Shown here piece by piece: positions 11,940-22,345 of a DNA stretch of 64,000 bases. Source of the DNA: Lithospermum erythrorhizon (Eukaryota; Streptophyta; Magnoliopsida; Boraginales; Boraginaceae); contig JADFUC010001753.1 in assembly GCA_019722365.1 (NCBI GenBank), positions 1-64,000 on the forward strand. The letters run 5' to 3'. Made by a program: the position numbers and the translations under genes. Under the pieces are notes generated by a model. It ran no database searches. It saw only the letters and a program-made list of their open reading frames with translations, and was not told the DNA's origin. The number at the start of each line of letters is the position of its first letter. Positions within the stretch are counted from its first letter, which is position 1.

Positions 11940-13860
11940 ATTACTTAATAAATAAGCGTCCACATATCACATAGATTTCCTGTATACAATGTTACACGAC
12001 TGACTTTTACATTGAAAGTTATATTACTTAACTAATGCGTATTCATTTAAAGGGAAACAATACCGGCAGCACTTAAAGTCATCAAGTAGAATCACACTCA
12101 CAGATAATACACACATATGAGAATCGCTCGAATAATACGTATGAGGAATCCGCTTAATAATACATATGAGAATCACTCAAATAATACCTTGAGATCGCCT
12201 CCGATCATCGAGATGGGGCCTCAGCGCGTCTCCGACCCGAGGCTCGCCTCGATGTGCGCCCATACTTGACCTCCCGAAGATCACGGTACACCTGTGATAT
12301 ACTTTTTAGCATGAGCTACTCGGTCCGGAGTCACCGCGACTCCCTTGAGGAAAATAACACACATAAAAGCAATCATGCGTACACTTTTGACCACCTGTGA
12401 CCTGCTTTGTCCCACACTTGCTTCTGACCACACACACAATTTCATAACATGAATTATGGCCAAAACTATACCGTAATGTAACAAAGCCAATCTCAGTATG
12501 TCATAACATACTTCGTAATCATAGTTATCTCGTAATGTCAATCCGTCTGGTTATTTCATACTATCGTCATAAATCACAATTTTTCATAATATCGATTATA
12601 TTACACAATACACATACACTTGAGAATGGTCTCCAAACAACACGCAGAAGAATATATATGAAAGGTCCATTATTGAGATTTGTACCGCCTCGGGCTTAAA
12701 GTAGTAATGATATCTACATGGAGTCCTTGTCTTTAGATCCGATTTCGACTCTCCTATTACAAAAAAAAATTATACATTACTGCGCATTACCTTGAGAATA
12801 AACTTCCACTTAACATCTATAAACCCAGGTGTTATACCCCGTCTCGCGATTCAAATTTACAACTCTTGCCGTATTCTTTATCCAAAGATTGGTATCGCTT
12901 TTAACATTCCAACATAACTACATTCTCGATATTCGGTCATTACGCTTGTACCCCAAAGAATAACACTTTAGCACATTCTAATCAATTCGTGTCAATTGAC
13001 CATTAAGTAATCCATTAAATATAACTTTCCAATTCGGCGCTAATTACCATAGAAGCTTTCCCCAATGAACTTTCTCGGCCAATCTATAATAAAAGTATCT
13101 GACATAATTATTTAAATCAAGCATATTAGATCCTACAGCTTGTATTACCATTTAAATCAATTTAAGAAAAGTCAATAAAATTCGGCTTACACTTACGCGC
13201 TACAACGATAACTACTCAAAATGCCCTCTGATTCCCTGCGTCAGGGGATAACGTTTCTATGCCATAATAAATTTAGAGATCCCAAAGTCAAAAAATAAAA
13301 ATCCAAGAAAAGTCAACTCTTCAAAAACTTCGAAATATCCAAAAGATTCGATCTTTCTTGCCTAGATGTGATAGGGATGATGAGGAAGAGGAATCCTGAC
13401 TTTACAACTTGCGTTTAAGCGTATTCGATATAAAGGAGGAAATGGAAGAAAAATTTTTTGGGGAGGGAGGGGTGAGGGAAAATACAAACCATGGAGGAAG
13501 AATGATTTGTGTGGATAATAGTAAGTAGATAAGGATAATGAGATTTTTAAAATGACTTAAAGGCATTTGGTTCGGTTTGTTATAGCTCTTCCGTCTTGAA
13601 AATTTGATGAAATAGGTTAAATATAAAGTTTTCCATAACATAAACTACTACTAAGCTATATCTGAGTCTGTCATTGATTTGTTCGAAATCATTTTATACT
13701 ATCAAGGTCCCACTACAGGCAGAAATATACACCTTTAGCAGGCCGTTTTGTTAAATTCTCCAAATTACTCGACTTGAAATTTTAAGAGATTTTACCACTG
13801 AGAAATACTCAGAAAACATATCCTCGGCTATTAATATTCTTTAAAGACGGGTTTATTTCA
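11940..13860 (-). mobile_element. Truncated P-family LTR on minus strand
   Basis: The reverse complement matches P's LTR in order. The LTR start is near 13860 (TGAAATAAACC, with a GAGTATTTCTCAGTGG block). The GGTAAGAAAGATC motif is at 13332-13367. A block with CAAATCTCA and GGACCTTTCATATATAT lies near 12650-12690. The 30-bp repeats are at 12118-12190, then TGTAACATTG near 11990. The last ~600 bp of the LTR are missing at the left edge. It is either a truncated solo LTR or part of an otherwise deleted element; I see no internal region next to it. Confidence 0.7.
12118..12190 (-). repeat. ~30-bp tandem repeat inside P-family LTR (copy 3)
   Basis: On minus, units with ATATGTATTATT and GATTCTCATA or GATTCCTCATA repeat about three times, as in the two LTRs of element P. 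Confidence 0.65.
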
Positions 13861-15414
13861 TAATAATTATTATAATAATAATTTTATGCATATATAACAA
13901 TATAAATGCTTGCTAGTAATTATATTTATTATATATTTAATAACTAGATAATTATTGTTATGAGTAAATCTTTTTAATAAATAAATAGCAAAAGGTTGAG
14001 TTATTAAAAGGATAGGTGAATTAAATAAATCATCAAATTGGGTAATTAAAATTACCATAATTTAATACATGTTGTTTATTCACCAAAAAACCAATATTTA
14101 ATTTACCATAATTTTATGAAAAGACTAGGGTTCAGCAGTTGAGTTTTTCAAAACACCTGGCTCAGGGAATGGCGGCAGATGGACTGCAATCCACTTGGCA
14201 TATAGCCCAGCTGCCACTATACAGAAGGTAGCTTTCAATGACACAGAATACTGAAAAGTGGCTGGACTCGCCGAATGGGCTGCTCTGACAAATTAGATTC
14301 GATTATGGTAATTAATTTCCAGTTTTACATTTTAATTCAATCTTTTCAAAAATATTTTGAAGGCTTTAAACTACTCAAAAAATTCTGATTTTCACAGAAC
14401 ACGATTTACATAATATTCTTAAAATTATCCAATTGGAATTTTTGAAAAATATATTACAAAAAATTAATTATGTAATTTCTAATTATTAAAACTTTATAAT
14501 TTCAAAAATACATAATAAATACTTAAAAAATTAAAAAAATATAAATTTTTAGTGAGAGCGTCCTTGTAACATATAGTTTTTGTAAAAATTCGTAGGGATT
14601 AACAATTTTGTATTTAAACCTTTTAAATAAATTTAAATTTTAATTAACCAATTAAAAATATTATAAATCCTTATAAAATTTAGCAAATAATTATACTAAT
14701 ATCAAAATACCAAAATATGTAATTATGATGTAGTTGAATATATGAACACGTCTATAAATATACATGACATAAAAATTCATAATATATATTTATAAATAAA
14801 CATATAAATAAAACATTTCACATAAATTCATAAAGCGATAATTTAAAATTTCTAGATCGATTTTATCTGAAATTAAAGAAAACTTCTTTCGCGATACCCT
14901 TTGAAGAAAAATTTATGCATATTCGAATAAATTTTAAATAAATAGAATCACAAGATCAATTTAAATTGTCGTAAAATCGTATCCCCAAATAATATATATG
15001 ATATATTATTATCGAGAACTTCTGATCTGCGTGGAAATAAGTCACAGCGGTTAACTCCACGAAGCCTACCGTTTTAATTCCAATCTTGACCGTTTCAAGC
15101 TGGTATTGCCCTTTAGTTGATGCAGTATGAGAGATTGAATCGTATTGGCAGGTTTGCTTTAGAACTAGGGTATTGGATTGATTAAACAACATAAAATTTC
15201 AATTATTGTGTTGATAGAAACTTTATGGCTTTAGTGGGGGAGGAAATAAATATAGTTTGTGTGGTGGGCTGGGTTTTTACATTAAGCATCCAAAACCTAA
15301 ATTAGGTCCATTTCGAATAAATAGACACGCGAGGCCACTAATCAATCTGACCGTTAACCATTAAATTAGGCTAAGTTTAGTTTATTAACTCGTTAAGTAA
15401 ATTAAATGCTAATG
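13861..15414. other. AT-rich non-coding DNA with one short GC-normal patch
   Basis: Mostly very AT-rich sequence without repeats I can match. The exception is 14130-14290, which has balanced composition and an open minus-strand frame of about 55 codons ending PFPEPGVLKNSTAEP. I do not recognise it; it could be an exon-like relic. The remainder shows no gene. Confidence 0.45.
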
Positions 15415-15880
15415 AGTTACTAATAAGTAAGCCCCATGAGTCATTAACGAGCTTAACTAGTCAATTAATTGAATTAAACTTGAAAATTAATTAATTCGGT
15501 TTAATCAATTTATGTTTTATCTTGGGGTGTAAAATTCTCGATTGAGAATACCGTTGATTTCGATCAACTCTAATTTCATGGCGCAATTTAATTTCATTCA
15601 TGAAATAAGACTTCCCGATATCCTTTGTATGTGTGTGATGACGCCCGAAGCTCGAGATAATAGCGGTTGTATAATAATATAATTGACCATTATTATTATT
15701 ATAACGATTATGCATGTGATCAGCAATGCGGCGTAATCTCGGTATTATTATAAGGGCAGACTAGTAATTACAATTACTATTATTGAACACTTAGTTTTAG
15801 TAATCTCATTTAACTAAACTAGTAAATGCATTAGTACAATAATTGTCGCAATGGACATAATTATTGAAATAAATATTCAT
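15415..15880. repeat. Dispersed repeat E, copy 2
   Basis: Same orientation as 9535-9995 and the same order of landmarks, for example TCGATTGAGAATACC and GATGACGCCCGAAGCTCGAG. The two copies lie about 5.9 kb apart. They could be LTRs of one badly decayed element or independent insertions; the DNA between them shows no pol motif I recognise. Confidence 0.6.
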
Positions 15881-17849
15881 TGATTTCCAACAGATTAATA
15901 TATAGCATTTAATTTTATAAAAAAAAGTATTATTTTTTTTGAATATGTATTAAGAATAATATATATTAATAGTTTCAATAATATTACTAATAGAATTGTA
16001 CTTGAAATAAAATGTACTACAAAATTTAACAACTATTATCCTCAAAAAGGAATCCGATTATGCTATAAAATTCATATTATTGTTTTTTTAAAAATATTTA
16101 ATCATCATATTTTATTGTAAGTTTTTATAGTATATTTAAAGATTTATTAAATGATGAAGTATCAACGAAAATACAAGTATTAATTAGAAAAAAATCCAAA
16201 GGAGTGCAAGTTACACAATTTTAGAATGATTTCGAAATTAAACATAAAAAATATCTCAAATATTTGATAAAACGATTGCATGCACGTCACCTTTACTAGT
16301 GAAAGTAAAATGTTGGGAACCATGTAAAAAATAACCAATTTTTATTGCCCTTTCCATTTGTTGTTAATGAAAGTAACAAGGGAAACAAAATTTTATTTTA
16401 AAAAAATGTTGAAGAATTTTTTTTATTGTCTTTATTTGTAAGTTACAATTACAAACTTACAGATTTCCTCTAATTTATTGATGATATATATATATATGAA
16501 CTTTTACAGACTTAAGAAAGATCAAGAATGAAACTTAACATTATAAGGTGATAGCTTGAAGAACTGCTAAATTTTATGGTTTCGTATTAATATAGGATGT
16601 ATTTTTAAATTTAAAAAATATTTCTGTCAATACTCTCAATTCAGTACCATAGCCTTAAAGGCTATAAAAAGATATTTCATGTTCGAATTATTAATACTAT
16701 GCACTATTTAAAAATTGTAATTAATGAGTAATGATTTTATCACTAACCCTTTCATAATAACACTTTCGACTTTTTGTAATTTGGGATCAAATTTCATATA
16801 TAAGTTTAATCGAAAAAATTGGATTGTTATGATAGTCCAACAAATTTTAGCACCATCTCTCCCGTCAAATCAAATTTATTTTCATTCTCTTTTATAATTT
16901 ATTCTATCTATCAATGCCACAATAGTTAGACAATTAAAATACGAACTAAATATTTTTGTTGTTAGTTGTTGCAACTCGCAGGAAGCACTATTTTAAGGGA
17001 ATTGATTTCTATACTTTCGATTGGCTTTACATACACTCAAAATATGAGTGGTAAATATAATTTTAAATTTGCTTATGTATCGATTTGGTTACTATTTTCA
17101 ATTGACAAAAGTAAGATTATTTGGTCAACATCCAACTTTTCAGACTGAAAAAAAATTAATTCCAGAGTGAAAAAAAAATAAAATGTACACAGTAGTTGGG
17201 CTACTTGACTCCAATGCATTTCTTAACAATAAACATAAATTAGCTCTGGAAAGAGACATGAGTGATGTACACAGTAGTTGGGCTACAACCATCATTTCAA
17301 AAATATATTCAAATACAGACATGAGCTGAGCTATATACAATTATACAAAGGTTACATATATGTAATCACATTGATCTTCTAATCCTAATACACCCCTTTT
17401 TCCTTTTGGTAAGGATCAGAGTACAACTTTTCTTTTCAGTTTGTACCATATTGATATCACATTTCATCCTTTCAGTTAGACTGAGGAAACCTCTCAAGTT
17501 TCTGATGAGGTTTCAAATCAACCAACCAAAGAATATGCCACAACAAGATATAGACAAAATCACCAACTTAAATAATTTACATTCATTGTATTGACTATGA
17601 GGAGTACTATGCACTATGTCTACTGGTCACCAACTTTTTTCCTCTTGGGATGGTTCTTCAATCTTCAAGATTCATTTAAGTCTTTGATGATATTATAATA
17701 TTGAGACCTTTTTATCGCCACAATCGATGTCATAGTCGGGATTTCTATATAAGATAGACGGAAAAATATACAGACAAAATTTAAAAGGGGGTGAATAAAT
17801 ATTTTTAAGGCACGTATCGAATAGACTAGTATAAGAAGATAGCATGCTT
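15881..17849. other. AT-rich non-coding DNA with a 21-bp exact direct repeat
   Basis: No gene is recognised in these 2 kb. The piece TGTACACAGTAGTTGGGCTA plus C occurs exactly at 17184-17204 and 17266-17286, 82 bp apart. Short open frames around it (minus 17140-17340, plus 17406-17594) show no family signature. Confidence 0.5.
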
Positions 17850-18460
17850 ATTAGCTCCCCTTGGGTTCATCATTGTTATCAATGGCCACTAAAGACTAGT
17901 TACAATGGGAGTGTTAAATAATTCTTTCAACAGGTGAAATCATTAAAAAGGGATGTTGAAAAAATGTGTGTGATGGTGTGTATTAAATTGGGAGTAAAAT
18001 TGTTTAACATGTTTAATCCCTGCCGTTCATGGCAGAGCTGAAGAGATAAGGTGATGTGTGGTGTCTTTCTATTGGCTTGTTTGATTTATGAATTTTTTAT
18101 TAAATACCGATTATTTGAAGTGGTATTTGATAATAAATTTTTTTTCTTTAAAATTAAATCGTTTTTTTAAATTACATAAATAGAGACTTCTTCCAATTCG
18201 ATTTGGATAATTGTTTAAATAAATATTCACTATAAATTTTGTTTTTAAAAATATTGAAAAATAATTTATTTAAGTATTAATTATTAACATTTAATTATAA
18301 GCGATAATTGATATAATTATTTGTCATAAAATTAATTAGGATAGGTGTTGATTTTATTAAAAGCAACTAATTTGTAGAGTGTAAAAGCTTGAATGAGTGT
18401 TGAATTATTATGTGAAAAAATAAAAAGATGATGTAATGTGTTAGAAATTAAAAAATACGT
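17850..18460 (+). mobile_element. Short DNA-transposon-like segment H1
   Basis: The left part has TCATCATTG...ACTAGTTACAATGGGAGTGTT and the right part (18340-18450) has GGTGTTGATTTTATT...GAGTGTAAAAGCTTG...GAGTGTTGAATTATT. Both parts have counterparts at the two ends of H2 (18660 and 20700-20830) in the same orientation, so H1 looks like an internally deleted relative. Terminal inverted repeats and a target duplication are not clear. Confidence 0.4.
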
Positions 18461-19449
18461 ATCGAATAATGTAACCATTCTAAATAGCCTAATATGTTTT
18501 AAGATATTCATGTCCACATCAATCATCATCAAAGCTATCAAAATCAAAGTCATGGATGCTAAAATCGTGGCAATCCAATGACATGTTTGTGTTATCCAAT
18601 GTCACATTGCTACTATAGTTATGGGCCTCTGCAGATTGGAATTCCCAAACGGAAGAAGCTTCAACAAGAGGGGGCTCATCATTAAGACTAGTTACAATGT
18701 GTGTTAAATGAACAAAGTGGATGTTGAATGCATTTAAAGGCTAGTTACAATGTGTGTGTTGAATGAATAAAGTAAGTGTTGAATACATTTAATGGAGGTG
18801 TTGTAGAGGGTATTGAATGTTAGGCCAGTTCTGATGTGTGTGTTGAATGAATCAAGAGTGGATGTTTGAATAAATTTTAATGGAGGTGTTGTATAGGATG
18901 TTGAATGTTAGGGGTGTTGAATGTATTCAACAATTGAATAAATGAATTGGAGGGGGCCTAGGAAGAATAGTGTAGTACACTTCCACTTGTCATTATTGTA
19001 TTGGTTGGTTGGATTTTCGGAAATTTTATCTCATCCTTATTGTTTGAGCTCAATTATTTAAATTTGTAAATTAATTTATTTTAAATTTTTTTATATCCAA
19101 GAATTATTCGTTTTTTATCACTTATATATGGAGAACTTTTGTTTGAAACTTGATTTGGACACGAGGGAAAAAAGAGTCTTTTTACTACGATTAACACATT
19201 AGTTTACAATAAATTCTTGTTTATAGCTCTAAATATCACTTTTTTAGTAGAAATGGATCCCAACTGATAATCAATTGCTTACTCAAAATTCTACTAATTA
19301 TCCTTTAACACTACTCAAATCCCAATGATTATCGATTTCAAAATCGTCGCCCGGCAATAGCGTCCCCCGAAATATCTGCATTAGGCACCGACAAATTTTT
19401 CACAATATGCATTAAATCCGTTTCAAATTATCATCCCAGTATTATGGAT

Positions 19450-20030
19450 CGATGATGCCATATTCATCTCAGCTTAGCGCTGTGTTATACACTCCCAAAT
19501 GGGTTTGTTAGCCACGATACTTATTAGCGTATGCACGAAAGCGGATGGTCGAGAAAATGATGTATTAAGCAGCATGAATTATATTCGAGTATGGTAATCT
19601 TGGACATTTCGGTTTAATGTTAGAATGGATCGCTATCCGTGATCAGCTTGCGTTATGGTAATTAGAAGGAGAAATGCGGCTCCGAGGCGGTGGATCGAGA
19701 GCCGCGATAGTGATCTTCAGTGGCTATTCTGTAGGATCCCAGTGCTCGTCCGATAGGGAGGATGCAACTAAGAAAAAGGTAAAAAAAGAAAGTATGACCT
19801 TGGAAGTGGTCGATGAAAGGTGTAATGAATTCGGAGACAATTCAAGGGCTTGAGAGTTGGAGCGATTAGACAAAATAGCAAAAGAATCGAAGAGGAGGCA
19901 AACCAAATGAAGATTGAAAGAAAGGACTTCAGTAGAAGATGAAGTTGTTTATGAAATTTAAGTTAAAGGAGGCATCTCGATGACCGAGACAAAGAACATT
20001 GGAGAAGTTGGACCATGAGTTATTCGAGTA
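19450..20030 (+). pseudogene. Myb/SANT-like ORF1 remnant of a DNA transposon
   Basis: In shifting plus frames there is a segment like ESGWSENDVL-AHELY (19540-19580), then SQCSSDREDATKKKVKKE (19738-19795), then TLEVVDERCNEFGDN (19798-19842) and ELERLDKIAKESKRRQTK (19851-19908), then a stretch ending in LEKLDHELFE (20000-20030). Order and content match the plant family with an N-terminal Myb/SANT-like domain and a lysine-rich, coiled C-terminus, often annotated with NAM-associated or 'glutathione S-transferase T3-like' names. In PIF/Harbinger elements this protein assists the transposase. Several frameshifts and stops are present, and the N-terminal domain is hard to read. The assignment is by memory of the family pattern. 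Confidence 0.45.
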
Positions 20031-20120
20031 ATTGTTGTCGAATGCTTAACTATAATTACATCATTTTACTACTTTTTGTGTTTGTCGTCAGAATTAATGC
20101 ATGCGTGATACATCGTTTAA

Positions 20121-20405
20121 TTAACTAAATTCAATTAAATGCTTGGAGTCGTCGATTCAGTAATTTCAATTTTGAATTGATCCTTATCATAAATTAACTA
20201 AATTCAATTAAATATTTGGAGTCAAAGTCGATTCAATGGCTCTGATTTGAATTGATCATGTCATAAATCAACTAAATTCAATTAAATATTTGGAGTCATT
20301 GATTTTAATAGAAACTTTCAATTTGAATTCAATCTTCTCTATAAAATTAACGAATTCAATTAGTTGTTTGAAGTTCGTCGATTTAAGAGCTTTATTGTTT
20401 ATGAG
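20121..20405. repeat. Four-copy tandem repeat, ~73-79 bp unit
   Basis: Units begin TTAACTAAATTCAATTAAAT at 20121, 20194, 20268 (TCAACTA...) and 20347 (TTAACGA...). Each continues with TTGGAGTC and a GTCGATT or TGATTT block. Spacings are 73, 74 and 79 bp. It is non-coding and lies between the ORF1 remnant and the right end of H2. Confidence 0.85.
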
Positions 20406-20840
20406 TTGAGTCTATTGTACTAATTAAGTTATGTGTGTTACATTGGTCGTGTCGTGTGCTAAGTGTATTGTATTGCATTTTAAGTTTTATGTAACTTTAT
20501 TTGTTTTAATAATGACTATCCTTATTTCTCATCTTTATTACTTGCATAAAAAAATTAAGAATATAAAATTAGAAATAAAAAAATTAGAAAGAAAAAAAAT
20601 TAAATAAATTTTTTAACTCTTAATTATTTTAATTTAATTGTAATATAATTATTATTAATATGTCATAAAAAAAATAAAAAAATAAAGTATGAGAGAATAA
20701 AAAGTGGTGGGGTAGGGTGTTGAATTTTATTAAATCTTGAATTTCGAGGAGTGTAAAATTTAAGTGGGTGTTGAATTATTGGAGGTGTAAGAGAGAAGAT
20801 GATGTGGAGTAAAAAGTAGGTAGCTAAGTAGAAATGGGTC

Positions 20841-21179
20841 ACTTTCTCGAGTAATATTGTCAAGCAAATTGGAATCATTGGATGAAACATTGTCTGAAGA
20901 ACAAAGCAAAGTGAGGAATTTTCATCTGAGCTTATAGATGCTTCATTATATTCGTGGTCCAAGCAAACTCATCTCATTAAATATAATATTCTTATTTATA
21001 ACTATCTTTTCATTCCGAATATCGATGATCTCTTTCACATATAACAAATTTCAAGAAGATGGCTTTTTGGCTCTAGGGTCTAACTTTGGATTCAAGTCAG
21101 TGATAATATTGGGACATCAAATATATACAATCGATCATAGTCGTTGTAAAATTTTTAACCATACATCCTAAAAGTGCGC
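20841..21179 (-). other. Left flank of the copia pol remnant, unassigned
   Basis: This lies downstream of the integrase remnant on the minus strand, where the rest of copia integrase and reverse transcriptase would be expected. Short open frames exist but I cannot confirm a pol motif. The copia element seems to be truncated about here; no 3' LTR matching 32116-32405 was found. Confidence 0.3.
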
Positions 21180-22345
21180 CCGTTTAGTAGCCGATTGGGA
21201 AGCTTGTTGATGAGATGACTTGGCGTGCATCATTACCTCGACTGATATTGCTTTCCCCGACCCAGTTGGAAAACGCTACAACGAACAACTTTTCTATATT
21301 TTCTTTATTAGATTTCTTTCGGCCACTCGGGTTTTGCTGAGGAGTATGTCTTACTTTAAAATGTCTTCTGATGCCATCATTTACATACACATCGAACAAA
21401 GATCAGAGCTTATTGGCCGTCGTTGTCGACTTTAAGCGCTTGATTTCTAATGGTTTAGTCTCTATTAATTTATTCCATTCTGAAAGATATCAATGACCTC
21501 ATACTTATTCTTCGTTGTGTAAACCCATTACTCTTCTTGAAAATCATCAACAAAGATTCTGAGAAATATGATTTACCTCACTGCAAAGCATTTGAGATGG
21601 TCCCCCAGCTAGCGTCACTATGCCGCGTGGTCTAGCTTTTCTTTGGTCGCGATAAACGGCCTTGCCAAACTTGTCGAGTCTTACTTTTGCCGCGATCTGA
21701 TGCTTTCGGAAAACTCGAGTTTACCTCGTTTATTTATTGATAGCCACTTGTTGATTAACCCTTGAGCGCTCTTGAAGTGATGCCATAGAACATATTGATT
21801 GTTGATGTCGGCCATTGAAATAGAACACGTATGATTTGCCTTGAGATAATAAAAGGTTCCGCCTGCTTTCGCATGAGAAGAATGTATGGCGCACTCACAT
21901 GATAGAACGCATGAGTACAACTTTACAACCCTTGGCTTCTAAAGTTCCTAATGAAATCAAATTGTTCTTCAAATCTGGAACATAACGAACATTCTCCATC
22001 CAATCACAATGATGCTTAGTGTTCATTGGTAGCGAACTTTTTCGAAGCTCACGATAGTCTTACTGGCGTTGTTGTTGCCAATTAAAACCCTCCCACCTTG
22101 AGATTCGGTGAAAACGTAAAATAATTAAACTTTGTGCGGACTCGTGTGATATAGACAACTTCGAGATCCGATCCATTCATTACAGCTTGTAAAGCCTGCA
22201 GCCTGCAATTAAAACTTATCTCCTTTCATCTTGGTATATTCGCGATTCGACTTCATTTGTTCTTCCAGCAAACCGATGTCAATGTCCTTTCTCGTAACAA
22301 AAGAACATTGATCGTTTACAATTTTTCTTCTTTGGTAGTGCGGCG
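21180..22345 (-). pseudogene. Ty1/copia pol remnant: zinc knuckle, protease region, GAG-pre-integrase, integrase core
   Basis: Reading minus from high to low coordinates, 22340-22220 gives a nucleocapsid knuckle (CKRSMFFCYEKGHWHRF). A protease-like region with a VPDLKNNLISLGTL-type segment follows at 21940-22000. GAG-pre-integrase is at 21681-21920 (GLINKWLSINKRGKLEFSES, matching the GLLDGQKTGKLEFCE pattern). The integrase core is at 21184-21399 (VNDGIRRHFKVRHTPQQNPSG, matching EGIVRHRTVRHTPQQNGVAE). This order, with integrase before reverse transcriptase, is diagnostic of copia. Stops and frameshifts occur throughout. The matching gag and 5' LTR lie at 31413-32405; element A has inserted between gag and the knuckle. 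Confidence 0.85.

Larger units (their letters stand above)
18660..20840 (+). mobile_element. Longer DNA-transposon-like segment H2 (PIF/Harbinger-like)
   Basis: It starts with GGGGGCTCATCATTAAGACT and AGTTACAATGTGTGTT, then several direct copies of GTGTTGAATG with TTTAATGGAGGTGTTGTA (18700-18960). It ends with GGTGTTGAATTTTATT and GTGTTGAATTATTGGAGGTG (20714-20790). Inside are a Myb/SANT-like ORF1 remnant and a 75-bp tandem array. Plant PIF/Harbinger elements carry a Myb-like ORF1 beside a DDE transposase; no transposase is seen here. The class is inferred from the ORF1 remnant. Confidence 0.4.
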
